From Apostichopus japonicus (Eukaryota > Echinodermata > Holothuroidea > Aspidochirotida > Stichopodidae): DNA of 64,000 nucleotides. The translations under genes were made by a program, and so were the position numbers. Positions 22,901 through 39,200 of this stretch are shown in pieces. The number at the start of each line of letters is the position of its first letter. Position 1 is the stretch's first letter. Location: contig NC_092569.1 of NCBI RefSeq assembly GCF_037975245.1, positions 26,001 to 90,000 on the forward strand. The letters are read 5' to 3'. The notes beneath the pieces were generated by a model. The model ran no database searches. It was not told where the DNA came from and saw only the letters and a program-made list of their open reading frames with translations.

Positions 22901-25900
22901 TAAGGTCAATGCCCTAGGAGGGTTTTTCGTGTAAGGTTAATGACTAAGAATGGTACTACGTATTAATGTCAGTACTAAGGATGGTACTCCGTGTTAAGGT
23001 CAATACCTAAGGATGGTATTCCATGTTAAAGTCAATCCCTTATGATGGTACTCTGTGTTAAGGTAATACCTAAGGATGGTATTCCATGTTAAGGTCAATG
23101 ACTAAGAATGGTAAGTATTAAGGTCAATACCTAAAGGATGGTGCTCCGTGTGAAAGGTCAATGCCCAAGGATGGTCTTCTGTGTTAAGGTCAATACCTAA
23201 GGATGGTATTCCATGTTAAGGTCAATGACTAAGAATTAAGTACTTCGTATTAAGGTCAATGCCTTAGGAAGGTATTTCGTGTAAGGTTAATGGCTAAGAA
23301 TGGTACTCCGTGTTAAGTTTAATGCCTAAGGATGGTACTCAGTGTTAAGGTTAATACCTGAGTATGGTACTCTGTGTTAAGGTTAATCCCTAAGGATGGT
23401 ACTCCGTTTATGGTTAATCCCTAAGGACGATACTCAGTGTGACTCATTGTCAGTGGAAATACACCGACCACCGACTTTAGAGAAGCACATGCCATCTCTA
23501 TGCGGTACTGCTGACAACTCAATAGACTTTTTATTCAAGTATTGTTCTTTCGACTACCATCCCCTTTCGTTCATGTTAATGCTGAACTCTTCCTAGGCTA
23601 AAGCATCCCATTGAAATGTATTGAAATGTCTTTCTCTCACAGCTGATGTCTCGAAAAATTCATTGATGCCTGATCGCGTGTTTCAGAAAAATAATTTGAG
23701 CCAAGCTTCCGAACAGCTGATATATACTAGACGAAACTGGGTCTGGACTGATGGTAAGGCAAGTCTGATAAAGGGATCATCTCCTGATGAAGGGATTATC
23801 TCAGGTGAAAAACACCTGATGGTAGATAAACCAACTCTGAGAACCGCCCCAAAGAATCAAAACAAAAACAACAAACAAAGACATATTAGGAAAACGGGAT
23901 TTTATGAAGAATTGCACAAAACATTAACATACAAATATTGACAATTTTGACAATAAACAGAAAGGTCCAATTAATGTTGTTCACAAACATACTAAGAACA
24001 GTAACCGCATTATGTGATGTACTAGTGGCTTCTACCAAACACGAGAGTGTGACTAGGATTATCCCTTCAGTCTCAACTATGAGATCAAACCTGAACTTAA
24101 TTTCGCTTTAACTCGACGTTTAAAGGATTTCACGAAAAGAAATACTTAAAGCCACTATTAAACCAGCTGAAGAATCTGCAAATTTGAAAGAGCTTTAAAA
24201 ACGATATTTAAATATATTTATTTTGGCAAAGTTGCCGACGAAATTAAGAAATAAAAACAAGACAATGTGAAGATTGCCGCTGTAGTGTATTACTCACAAT
24301 AACATGCTAAAACTAAGGACATCGACATTTCGTCGCTCGGACTCGTATATTGTTTTTATGAAACACATTAAAAATTGCATTGAATTATTGAAAATTTTTG
24401 GAATTCGCCTTTCAATTTGGATTGAAACTGGACTAAGTAAAGTAATAATGCTGTTATAGGACGCTAAAACAAAGCTTTTTTGTGAGCTGTCTAAGTCTGG
24501 CTCAGAAAGAATCCAGCAAAAAGCGTTTAATTTATTACGTAACTGTTCTTGTGAAGTCACGTGGGCATGGCATGGCCACTTTGCAATACAATTTAAAAAT
24601 GGAAAGTCTGGGGAACCAAGGAAAAACAGCTGTCTTCAAGTGCAGTCCATAACAGAGAAGTTGTCGAATGGATACCAATCAAATTCAAAATATTGTAAAA
24701 AAGACAATAATGATGTAGAATTTTGTCGTGTTTTTTGAAAAGTAAAGAATATTTTATTCATGAACACGAACCGTGATTTGTCTTAGATGGGTTCTTGTTA
24801 TGTAGTTACATTGGAAGTCAGACAAGTGTTGAAACTCAAGGATGCTGGATTTGGATACTGGATGACGTGTCTGCCTATTAAAGGTTATCATCTGACAAGT
24901 CAGTGTTAAGATTAGACTGTATTTAAGCCCCGTTGACCCTACGTACAATACAACACGATACAATACGATATGATAAAAAGGTTTACACTATGAGACGATA
25001 CGATAAACACACAAAAATCAATAACATTTCAACTTTTGTCTATAATTGTGTCGGACTGCGCTGTTTTGTTATTGTCCAATCAGAATTATGCTAATAACAG
25101 GAACATAATGTCCACAGGCTTCTAGTACGACTTGTAATGTATGCATGCATGCAACCTAAACGACATGATAAGATTTGTTGCCAGTCAAAATTGAAAACAG
25201 AACGGCAATTGCCATGGATTAAGAAACAGCCAGCGATGTCTCCCGCTTGTATACTATTGACTCTTCATGATATTACTTACAGTGACACATGCTATCATTT
25301 TATTCAAGATATTCAACGTATTCAACGCCTTGTAAGATGAGTAACGTGTGCTGTGTGGTTTGGCGATAATAGGCCTATACACTCTATATACGGCATCATA
25401 AATGGTTGTATGAGGGGAACGACAAGCATTCTCGCCACGGCGACGGTGCATTTATCGCATAAATTTATCGCTTGTAGTGTGAACACATTTTTTCATCTTG
25501 TGGTTTCGTGTTGTACTGTACATAATTTGAACAAGGCATTATGGGCTGTTGTTTACAACTCATCGAAACGTTAGTATCTTACGTTACGAATGAAACAAAA
25601 GCACTGGCTAGTCCGTTCATAAATACAGGGACAAAATCACACTATAGAAAGCGTGATATTTTCGTGTCGGACATGAAAAGGAACAAATTCTGCAAGTCTA
25701 AGGAAATTATGTTACATGACGCTTCGCATTTAATATAAAAAATTAAGGGAATTTTCGAGAACAGTTGAATGCACAATTGTACACAGGTACCCGGATGCAA
25801 AGTTACGAAAACTGGGGAGAATATCAACCTGATAACACTGGCAACTGCGTACGATTACTTTACACGGACCAAACATGGGATGACCAGAACTGTATGGATG

Positions 25901-26916
25901 GCGACAATTATATGATCTGCCAGTTCGGTGAGTTGTACGCATTGATGATACTGGAATCGCTTCCTCTCTATCTCTACCCCTACCCACCCCTTCCCCCACC
26001 CCAAGTACACAACTTCTCTCTGTTTCGGTGTCCCCGGTGCAAATAACCCTACTTCAGCCGATAACAGAAATATGTTCTTGCAGTATATGTCATCTGTGTA
26101 CCCAAATTTCTGTATATTATGATGTATTTGTCTTCGACTTTTCTCACAATATGGAGGTCTGGGCAGTGATATTCTGTGTGATTTCCCTGGATCAATAGTG
26201 CATGGTCATTTAGCGATCGAGATGGACAGTTACAGAATCAACGACTCCATATCATATTCCTGTGACAATGGCTACCATTTGGTCGGCAGCACTCACCTGT
26301 TATGCGACAGCAATGGGACATGGGATAATCCTGTTCCATCTTGCATAGGTAGGTATTTTAATTGTCTATACAATGAATTCGTTATGATGACTAAAAACAC
26401 TGTATTTTCACTGCAGATACTGTCATACTAATCTCTTTATATGGTACGATAGATTTGCCTGAAGTTCTTATGTCGTACTGTTAACTCTAAATCAGCCTGT
26501 ACATTTGTTTCTTAATAAAGATGAATACATGAGTTGATCAACTTTGGTTGCATATGCGTACCACCTTCGAATATAAGGCGTCAATTGGAACAAAGACGCG
26601 AACAAATGCAAATTGCATCATCATACATGAAGAAGGAAGCGAGTAAATCCTATGATCGCAGCCGGTTATCGACAGGCTTAAAATAATTCGAAAAATGAAA
26701 ATACAACACTCCTTCATTGCGTACTTTTAGAGCTGGATATATTTTTCATGCTCCTACTCATTGCACCATGAAACTAAAAACGATTACCCGTCCCAGCCGA
26801 TACTGACAGGGACGTCGATCATAGGGAGAAGAGTGGGATGTCCCAACCCCAACCCCCACCCCTTCCTTAACGGTAAAAACTTGGGGCAAAAACTTACCAA
26901 ACCAATAATTGGTAGT

Positions 26917-26999
<83 letters not shown>

Positions 27000-27166
27000 T
27001 AACGGAAAAACTGTTAAACAACTATGCTGCATTTAGAGAAAGGCTGGATCTCGAGTGAGATACAATAATTGAATTAGGTAAGTGATTGGAAGTAAAACAG
27101 CCAATGTTTGGTTTTTGCAGAGCTTTCGAGCAAAACTAGCTCTTCTTCAGTACATGATCACCGAAA

Positions 27167-27208
<42 letters not shown>

Positions 27209-30200
27209 TTTCGGTGATCATGCATGTCTCTGTATATGTTGTTGTTGTTGTCTTATGCCTCTGTGGCCTATATGTTGTTGTCTTATGCCTCTGTATATGT
27301 TGTTGTTGTCTTACATATATATATATATATATATACTTTCGGTGATCATGCATGTCTCTGTATATGTTGTTGTCTTATGCCTCTGTGGCCTATATGTTGT
27401 TGTCTTATGCCTCTGTATATGTTGTTGTCTTATGCCTCTGTGGCCTATATGTTGTTGTGTTGCCTCTGTATATGTTGTTGTCTTATGCCTCTGTGGCCTA
27501 TATGTTGTTGTCTTATGCCTCTGTATATGTTGTTGTCTTATGCCTCTGTATATGTTGTTGTCTTATGCCTCTGTATATGTTGTTATGTTTAAGTTTTCGT
27601 TAAAATGTTTATCATGATTTGATAACTCCATGTTCGTTCACTCATCATTCAGCTAATATTGATGGAGTCTTAACACTTGAAGGTGAAAAATGAAATAAAG
27701 AAAACCTCCTTTCAGAAATTTCTTGTGAAGATAACCCAAAGGAAGTGGAGGGGGCTACTTACAATACGTCATCCAACGAGTATGGAGGTATTGCAATATA
27801 CATTTGTTACACAGGGAGTTACATCAGCGGCTCTCCAATCGTTACTTGCCTTTCAAACGGTTCTTGGAGTGATCCATTAATCGCATGCGTAGGTAAGAGG
27901 ATTCATGACCATGTGGTAACTTAATTTTATTCAAAGTTTGATTTAACGTTACGACACAACGAACAATGGTGGTGAATTGTTGAAATCGATGTCATAAAGC
28001 TAACCTTAACCCCACCCCACCTGTACTTTCCAGCCCCCCCCCCCCCAAAAAAAAGTGGGGATTCGAGCTTTATCATGACATCATGAATATTAATGTAAAT
28101 AGAAAGAAAAACAAAATAAAAACTGTTGTGCTTAAAATATTCAACTACTGTTGTAGAAAAAAATTAACAAAATTCCGAAGAGTGAAAATTAGTAAATTTT
28201 AACTGGAAATTCAATAAATTTCAATATGGAATAGAAAGGAAATACAATATTAAATATTCTGTTTTATATATTCCACCAATTAACCAGATTAAAGAAAATA
28301 TTGTTTTAGATGAAAAACTGAATATTTCTTCTCATTCATTATATTAATCTTTGAAATTAGATATTGATGAATGTGACGAAACACCTTGCCAAAACAACGC
28401 CAATTGTACCAATTATGACGGAGGATACAACTGTACCTGCGAGTCTGGATGGGAGGGTGTCAACTGTGAAAGAGGTATCAATAATGATGTTTCTATTACA
28501 TGTTTCGGATTTCTTTTAAAAATGCATTTAATTTTAAACTGGAAAATAAACAAATCTCAACATACAATACAAAACAAACAAGCAAAGGTATAAAAAGATC
28601 TGTTTCATATATTCTACCACTTAAACAGATTAAAGAAAATATTGTTTTAGACGAAAACTGAATACTTTTTCTCATTCATTATATTAATCTTTGTAATTAG
28701 ATATTGATGAATGTGACGAAACACCTTGCCAAAACAACGCCTATTGTACCAATTATGACGGAGGATACAACTGTACCTGCAAGACTGGATGGGAGGGTGT
28801 CAACTGTGAAAGAGGTATCAATAATGATCTTTCTATTCAGGTTTCGGATTTCTTTTAATAATGCATTTAATTTTAAAGGGGAAAATAAACAAATCTCAAC
28901 ACACAAAACAAAACAAAGTAGCTAAGGTTATAAAAAAATCTGTTCACATATTCTACCAATTACGCAGATTAAAGAAAGTATAGTTTTAGATGAAAACTGA
29001 ATACTTTTTCTCATTCATTATATTAATCTTTGTAATTAGATATTGATGAATGTGACGAAACACCTTGCCAAAACAACGCCAATTGTACCAATTATGACGG
29101 AGGACACAACTGTACCTGCGAGTCTGGATGGGAGGGTGTCAACTGTGAAATAGGTATCAATAATGATCTTTCTATTACATGTTTCGGATTTCTATTAATA
29201 ATGCATTTAATTTTAAACTGGAAAATAACCAAAACTCAACATACAAAACAAAACAAAGTAGCTAAGGTTATAAAATGATCTGTTCACATATTCTACCAAT
29301 TACGCAGATTAAAGAAAATATCGTTTTAGACGAAAACTGAATATTCCTTCTCATTCATTATATTAATCTTTGTAATTAGATATTGATGAATGTGACGAAA
29401 CACCTTGCCAAAACAACGCCTATTGTACCAATTATGACGGAGGATACAACTGTACCTGCGAGTCTGGATGGGAGGGTGTCAACTGTGAAATAGGTATCAA
29501 TAATGATGTTTCTATTCAGGTTTCGGATTTCTATTAATAATGCATTTAATTTTAAACTGGAAAATAACCAAATCTCAACATACAAAACAAAACAAAGTAG
29601 CTAAGGTTATAAAATGATCTGTTCACATATTCTACCAATTACGCAGATTAAAGAAAATATCGTTTTAGACGAAAACTGAATATTCCTTCTCATTCATTAT
29701 ATTAATCTTTGTAATTAGATATTGATGAATGTGACGAAACACCTTGCCAAAACAACGCCAATTGTACCAATTATGACGGAGGACACAACTGTACCTGCGA
29801 GTCTGGATGGGAGGGTGTCAACTGTGAAATAGGTATCAATAATGATCTTTCTATTACATGTTTCGGATTTCTATTAATAATGCATTTAATTTTAAACTGG
29901 AAAATAACCAAAACTCAACATACAAAACAAAACAAAGTAGCTAAGGTTATAAAATGATCTGTTCACATATTCTACCAATTACGCAGATTAAAAAAAGTAT
30001 CGTTTAAGATGAAAATTAAATACTTTTTTCATTCATTATATTAATCTTTGTAATTAGATATTGATGAATGTGACGAAACACCTTGCCAAAACAACGCCAA
30101 TTGTACCAATTATGACGGAGGATACAACTGTACCTGCGAGTCTGGATGGGAGGGTGTCAACTGTGAAATAGGTATCAATAATGATCTTTCTATTACATGT

Positions 30201-33200
30201 TTCGGATTTCTATTAATAATGCATTTAATTTTAAACTGGAAAATAAACAAATCTCAACAGACAATACAAAACAAAGTAGCTAAGGTTATAAAATGATCTG
30301 TTCACATATTCTAACAATTACGCAGATTAAAGAAAATATCGTTTTAGACGAAAACTGAATATTCCTTCTCATTCATTATATTAATCTTTGTAATTAGATA
30401 TTGATGAATGTGACGAAACACCTTGCCAAAACAACGCCAATTGTACCAATTATGACGGAGGATACAACTGTACCTGCGAGTCTGGATGGGAGGGTGTCAA
30501 CTGTGAAAGAGGTATCAATAATGATCTTTCTATTACATGTTTCGGATTTCTATTAATAATGCATTTAATTTTAAACTGGAAAATAAACAAATCTCAACAG
30601 ACAATACAAAACAAAGTAGCTAAGGTTATAAAATGATCTGTTCACATATTCTAACAATTACGCAGATTAAAGAAAATATCGTTTTAGACGAAAACTGAAT
30701 ATTCCTTCTCATTCATTATATTAATCTTTGTAATTAGATATTGATGAATGTGACGAAACACCTTGCCAAAACAACGCCAATTGTACCAATTATGACGGAG
30801 GATACAACTGTACCTGCGAGTCTGAATGGGAGGGTGTCAACTGTGAAATAGGTATCAATAATGATCTTTCTATTTAGGTTTCGGATTTCTATTAATAATG
30901 CATTTAATTTTAAACTGGAAAATAACCAAAACTCAACATACAAAACAAAACAAAGTAGCTAAGGTTATAAAATGATCTGTTCACATATTCTACCAATTAC
31001 GCAGATTAAAGAAAATATCGTTTTGGACGAAAACTGAATATTTCTTCTCATTCATTATATTAATCTTTGTAATTAGATTTTGATGAATGTGACGAAACAC
31101 CTTGCCAAAACAACGCCAATTGTACCAATTATGACGGAGGATACAACTGTACCTGCGAGTCTGGATGGGAGGGTGTCAACTGTGAAATAGGTATCAATAA
31201 TGATGTTTCTATTACATGTTTCGGATTTCTATTAATAATGCATTTAATTTTAAACTGGAAAATAACCAAAACTCAACATACAAAACAAAACAAAGTAGCT
31301 AAGGTTATAAAATGATCTGTTCACATATTCTACCAATTACGCAGATTAAAGAAAATATCGTTTTGGACGAAAACTGAATATTTCTTCTCATTCATTATAT
31401 TAATCTTTGTAATTAGATTTTGATGAATGTGACGAAACACCTTGCCAAAACAACGCCAATTGTACCAATTATGACGGAGGATACAACTGTACCTGCGAGT
31501 CTGGATGGGAGGGTGTCAACTGTGAAATAGGTATCAATAACGATCTTTCTATTACATGTTTCGGATTTCTATTAATAATGCATTTAATTTTAAACTGGAA
31601 AATAAACAAATCTCAACAGACAATACAAAACAAAACAAACAAGCAAAGGTTATAAAATGATATGTTCACATATTCTAACAATTACGCAGATTAAAGAAAA
31701 TATCGTTTTAGACGAAAACTGAATATTCCTTCTCATTCATTATATTAATCTTTGTAATTAGATTTTGATGAATGTGACGAAACACCTTGCCAAAACAACG
31801 CCAATTGTACCAATTATGACGGAGGGTACAACTGTACCTGCGAGTCTGGATGGGAGGGTGTCAACTGTGAAATAGGTATCAATAATGATCTTTCTATTAC
31901 ATGTTTCGGATTTCTATTAATAATGCATTTAATTTTAAACTGGAAAATAACCAAATCTCAACAGACAATACAAAACAAAGTAGCTAAGGTTATAAAATGA
32001 TCTGTTCACATATTCTACCAATTACGCAGATTAAAGAAAATATCGTTTTAGACGAAAACTGAATATTTCTTCTCATTCATTATATTAATCTTTGTAATTA
32101 GATATTGATGAATGTGACGAAACACCTTGCCAAAACAACGCCAATTGTATCAATTATGACGGAGGATACAACTGTACCTGCGAGTCTGGATGGGAGGGTG
32201 TCAACTGTGAAAGAGGTATCAATAATGATCTTTCTATTACATGTTTTGGATTTCTATTAATAATGCATTTAATTTTAAACTGGAAAATAACCAAAACTCA
32301 ACATACAATACAAAACAAAGTAGCTAAGGTTATAAAATGATCTGTTCACATATTCTACCAATTACGCAGATTAAAGAAAGTATCGTTTTGGACGAAAACT
32401 GAATATTCCTTCTCATTCATTATATTAATCTTTGTAATTAGAAATTGATGAATGTGACGAAACACCTTGCCAAAACAACGCCAATTGTACCAATTATGAC
32501 GGAGGATACAACTGTACCTGCGAGTCTGGATGGGAGGGTGTCAACTGTGAAATAGGTATCAATAATGATCTTTCTATTACATGTTTCGGATTTCTATTAA
32601 TAATGCATTTAATTTTAAACTGGAAAATAACCAAAACTCAACATACAATACAAAACAAAGTAGCTAAGGTTATAAAATGATCTGTTCACATATTCTACCA
32701 ATTACGCAGATTAAAGAAAGTATCGTTTTGGACGAAAACTGAATATTCCTTCTCATTCATTATATTAATCTTTGTAATTAGATATTGATGAATGTGACGA
32801 AACACCTTGCCAAAACAACGCCAATTGTACCAATTATGACGGAGGATACAACTGTACCTGCGAGTCTGGATGGGAGGGTGTCAACTGTGAAATAGGTATC
32901 AATAATGATGTTTCTATTTAGGTTTCGGATTTCTTTTAAAAATGCATTTAATTTTAAACTGGAAAAAAAACAAAACTCAACATACAAAACAAATCAAAGT
33001 AGCTAAGGTTATAAAATGATCTGTTCACATATTCTACCAATTACGCAGATTAAAGAAAATATCGTTTTCGACGAAAACTGAATATTTCTTCTCATTCATT
33101 ATATTAATCTTTGTAATTAGATTTTGATGAATGTGACGAAACACCTTGCCAAAACAACGCCAATTGTACCAATTATGACGGAGGATACAACTGTACCTGC

Positions 33201-36200
33201 GAGTCTAGATGGGAGGGTGTCAACTGTGAAATAGGTATCAATAATGATGTTTCTATTTAGGTTTCGGATTTCTTTTAAAAATGCATTTAATTTTAAACTG
33301 GAAAAAAAACAAAACTCAACATACAAAACAAATCAAAGTAGCTAAGGTTATAAAATGATCTGTTCACATATTCTAACAATTACGCAGATTAAAGAAAGTA
33401 TCGTTTTGGACGAAAACTGAATATTCCTTCTCATTCATTATATTAATCTTTGTAATTAGATATTGATGAATGTGACGAAACACCTTGCCAAAACAACGCC
33501 AATTGTACCAATTATGACGGAGGATACAACTGTACCTGCGAGTCTGGATGGGAGGGTGTCAACTGTGAAAGAGGTATCAATAATGATCTTTCTATTACAT
33601 GTTTCGGATTTCTATTAATAATGCATTTAATTTTAAACTGGAAAATAACCAAAACTCAACATACAATACAAAACAAAGTAGCTAAGGTTATAAAATGATC
33701 TGTTCACATATTCTACCAATTACGCAGATTAAAGAAAATATCGTTTTCGACGAAAACTGAATATTTCTTCTCATTCATTATATTAATCTTTGTAATTAGA
33801 TATTGATGAATGTGACGAAACACCTTGCCAAAACAACGCCAATTGTACCAATTATGACGGAGGATACAACTGTACCTGCGAGTCTGGATGGGAGGGTGTC
33901 AACTGTGAAAGAGGTATCAATAATGATCTTTCTATTACATGTTTCGGATTTCTATTAATAATGCATTTAATTTTAAACTGGAAAATAACCAAAACTCAAC
34001 ATACAATACAAAACAAAGTAGCTAAGGTTATAAAATGATCTGTTCACATATTCTACCAATTACGCAGATTAAAGAAAATATCGTTTTAGACGAACACTGA
34101 ATATTTCTTCTCATTCATTATATTAATCTTTGTAATTAGATTTTGATGAATGTGACGAAACACCTTGCCAAAACAACGCCAATTGTACCAATTATGACGG
34201 AGGATACAACTGTACCTGCGAGTCTGGATGGGAGGGTGTCAACTGTGAAATAGGTATCAATAATGATCTTTCTATTACATGTTTCGGATTTCTATTAATA
34301 ATGCATTTAATTTTAAACTGGAAAATAACCAAATCTCAACAGACAATACAAAACAAAGTAGCTAAGGTTATAAAATGATCTGTTCACATATTCTACCAAT
34401 TACGCAGATTAAAGAAAATATCGTTTTGGACGAAAACTGAATATTTCTTCTCATTCATTATATTAATCTTTGTAATTAGATATTGATGAATGTGACGAAA
34501 CACCTTGCCAAAACAACGCCAATTGTACCAATTATGACGGAGGATACAACTGTACCTGCGAGTCTGGATGGGAGGGTGTCAACTGTGAAATAGGTATCAA
34601 TAATGATCTTTCTATTCAGGTTTCGGATTTCTATTAATAATGCATTTAATTTTAAACTGGAAAATAACCAAATCTCAACATACAAAACAAAACAAAGTAG
34701 CTAAGGTTATAAAATGATCTGTTCACATATTCTACCAATTACGCAGATTAAAGAAAATATCGTTTTGGACGAAAACTGAATATTTCTTCTCATTCATTAT
34801 ATTAATCTTTGTAATTAGATATTGATGAATGTGACGAAACACCTTGCCAAAACAACGCCAATTGTACCAATTATGACGGAGGATACAACTGTACCTGCGA
34901 GTCTGGATGGGAGGGTGTCAACTGTGAAATAGGTATCAATAATGATGTTTCTATTTAGGTTTCGGATTTCTTTTAAAAATGCATTTAATTTTAAACTGGA
35001 AAAAAAACAAAACTCAACATACAAAACAAATCAAAGTAGCTAAGGTTATAAAATGATCTGTTCACATATTCTAACAATTACGCAGATTAAAGAAAATATC
35101 GTTTTCGACGAAAACTGAATATTTCTTCTCATTCATTATATTAATCTTTGTAATTAGATTTTGATGAATGTGACGAAACACCTTGCCAAAACAACGCCAA
35201 TTGTACCAATTATGACGGAGGATACAACTGTACCTGCGAGTCTGGATGGGAGGGTGTCAACTGTGAAATAGGTATCAATAATGATCTTTCTATTACATGT
35301 TTCGGATTTCTATTAATAATGCATTTAATTTTAAACTGGAAAATAACCAAATCTCAACAGACAATACAAAACAAAGTAGCTAAGGTTATAAAATGATCTG
35401 TTCACATATTCTACAAATTACGCAGATTAAAGAAAATATCGTTTTCGACGAAAACTGAATATTTCTTCTCATTCATTATATTAATCTTTGTAATTAGATT
35501 TTGATGAATGTGACGAAACACCTTGCCAAAACAACGCCAATTGTACCAATTATGACGGAGGATACAACTGTACCTGCGAGTCTAGATGGGAGGGTGTCAA
35601 CTGTGAAAGAGGTATCAATAATGATCTTTCTATTCAGGTTTCGGATTTCTATTAATAATGCATTTAATTTTAAACTGGAAAATAAACAAATCTCAACAGA
35701 CAATACAAAACAAAACAAACAAGCAAAGGTTATAAAATGATCTGTTCACATATTCTACCAATTACGCAGATTAAAGAAAGTATCGTTTTAGATGAAAATT
35801 AAATACTTTTTTCATTCATTATATTAATCTTTGTAATTAGATATTGATGAATGTGACGAAACACCTTGCCAAAACAACGCCAATTGTACCAATTATGACG
35901 GAGGATACAACTGTACCTGCGAGTCTGGATGGGAGGGTGTCAACTGTGAAATAGGTATCAATAATGATCTTTCTATTACATGTTTCGGATTTCTATTAAT
36001 AATGCATTTAATTTTAAACTGGAAAATAACCAAATCTCAACAGACAATACAAAACAAAGTAGCTAAGGTTATAAAATGATCTGTTCACATATTCTACCAA
36101 TTACGCAGATTAAAGAAAATATCGTTTTCGACGAAAACTGAATATTTCTTCTCATTCATTATATTAATCTTTGTAATTAGATTTTGATGAATGTGACGAA

Positions 36201-39200
36201 ACACCTTGCCAAAACAACGCCAATTGTACCAATTATGACGGAGGATACAACTGTACCTGCGAGTCTGGATGGGAGGGTGTCAACTGTGAAATAGGTATCA
36301 ATAATGATCTTTCTATTTAGGTTTCGGATTTCTATTAATAATGCATTTAATTTTAAAGGGGAAAATAAACAAATCTCAACAGACAATACAAAACAAAACA
36401 AACAAGCAAAGGTTATAAAATGATCTGTTCACATATTCTACCAATTACGCAGATTAAAGAAAGTATCGTTTTAGATGAAAATTAAATACTTTTTTCATTC
36501 ATTATATTAATCTTTGTAATTAGATATTGATGAATGTGACGAAACACCTTGCCAAAACAACGCCAGTTGTACCAATTATGACGGAGGATACAACTGTACC
36601 TGCGAGTCTGGATGGGAGGGTGTCAACTGTGAAATAGGTATCAATAATGATCTTTCTATTACATGTTTCGGATTTCTATTAATAATGCATTTAATTTTAA
36701 ACTGGAAAATAAACAAATCTCAACAGACAAAACAAAACAAACAAGCAAAGGTTATAAAATGATCTGTTCACATATTCTAACAATTACGCAGATTAAAGAA
36801 AGTCATATTTTTAGACGAAAACTGAATACTTTTTCTCATTCATTATATTAATCTTTGTAATTAGATATTGATGAATGTGACGAAACACCTTGCCAAAACA
36901 ACGCCAATTGTACCAATTATAACGGAGGATACAACTGTACCTGCGAGTCTGAATGGGAGGGTGTCAACTGTGAAATAGGTATCAATAATGATCTTTCTAT
37001 TACATGTTTCGGATTTCTATTAATAATGCATTTAATTTTAAACTGGAAAATAACCAAATCTCAACAGACAATACAAAACAAAGTAGCTAAGGTTATAAAA
37101 TGATCTGTTCACATATTCTACCAATTACGCAGATTAAAGAAAATATCGTTTTCGACGAAAACTGAATATTTCTTCTCATTCATTATATTAATCTTTGTAA
37201 TTAGATTTTGATGAATGTGACGAAACACCTTGCCAAAACAACGCCAATTGTACCAATTATGACGGAGGATACAACTGTACCTGCGAGTCTAGATGGGAGG
37301 GTGTCAACTGTGAAATAGGTATCAATAATGATCTTTCTATTCAGGTTTCGGATTTCTATTAATAATACATTTAATTTTAAACTGGAAAATAACCAAATCT
37401 CAACAGACAATACAAAACAAAACAAACAAGCAAAGGTTATAAAATGATCTGTTCACATATTCTACCAATTACGCAGATTAAAGAAAGTATCGTTTTAGAT
37501 GAAAATTAAATACTTTTTTCATTCATTATATTAATCTTTGTAATTAGATATTGATGAATGTGACGAAACACCTTGCCAAAACAACGCCAATTGTACCAAT
37601 TATAACGGAGGATACAACTGTACCTGCGAGTCTGAATGGGAGGGTGTCAACTGTGAAATAGGTATCAATAATGATCTTTCTATTTAGGTTTCGGATTTCT
37701 TTTAAAAATGCATTTAATTTTAAACTGGAAAATAAACAAAACTCAACATACAAAACAAATCAAAGTAGCTAAGGTTATAAAATGATCTGTTCACATATTC
37801 TAACAATTACGCAAATTAAAGAAAATATCGTTTTGGACGAAAACTGAATATTCCTTCTCATTCATTATATTAATCTTTTTAATTAGATATTGATGAATGT
37901 GACGAAACACCTTGCCAAAACAACGCCAATTGTACCAATTATGACGGAGGATACAACTGTACCTGCGAGTCTGGATGGGAGGGTGTCAACTGTGAAATAG
38001 GTATCAATAATGATCTTTCTATTACATGTTTCGGATTTCTATTAATAATGCATTTAATTTTAAACTGGAAAATAACCAAATCTCAACATACAAAACAAAA
38101 CAAAGTAGCTAAGGTTATAAAATGATCTGTTCACATATTCCACCAATTACGCAGATTAAAGAAAGTATCGTTTTAGATGAAAATTAAATACTTTTTTCAT
38201 TCATTATATTAATCTTTGTAATTAGATATTGATGAATGTGACGAAACACCTTGCCAAAACAACGCCAATTGTACCAATTATGACGGAGGATACAACTGTA
38301 CCTGCGAGTCTGGATGGGAGGGTGTCAACTGTGAAATAGGTATCAATAATGATCTTTCTATTACATGTTTCGGATTTCTATTAATAATGCATTTAATTTT
38401 AAACTGGAAAATAACCAAATCTCAACATACAAAACAAAACAAAACAAAGTAGCTAAGGTTATAAAATGATCTGTTCACATATTCTACCAATTACGCAGAT
38501 TAAAGAAAGTATCGTTTTAGATGAAAATTAAATACTTTTTTCATTCATTATATTAATCTTTGTAATTAGATATTGATGAATGTGACGAAACACCTTGCCA
38601 AAACAACGCCTATTGTACCAATTATGACGGAGGATACAACTGTACCTGCGAGTCTAGATGGGAGGGTGTCAACTGTGAAATAGGTATCAATAATGATCTT
38701 TCTATTCAGGTTTCGGATTTCTTTTAAAAATGCATTTAATTTTAAACTGGAAAATAAACAAATCTCAACAGACAAAACAAAACAAAACAAACAAGCAAAG
38801 GTTATAAAATGATCTGTTCACATATTCTACCAATTACGCAGATTAAAGAAAGTATCGTTTTAGATGAAAATTAAATACTTTTTTCATTCATTATATTAAT
38901 CTTTGTAATTAGATATTGATGAATGTGACGAAACACCTTGCCAAAACAACGCCTATTGTACCAATTATGACGGAGGATACAACTGTACCTGCGAGTCTAG
39001 ATGGGAGGGTGTCAACTGTGAAATAGGTATCAATAATGATGTTTCTATTTAGGTTTCGGATTTCTTTTAAAAATGCATTTAATTTTAAACTGGAAAAAAA
39101 ACAAAACTCAACATACAAAACAAATCAAAGTAGCTAAGGTTATAAAATGATCTGTTCACATATTCTAACAATTACGCAAATTAAAGAAAGTATCGTTTTG

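Noticed and set aside
26758-27617. Frames rich in Ile-Tyr or Val-Cys-Leu repeats
   Set aside because: They come from TA microsatellites and the GTTGTTGTCTTATGCC repeat.
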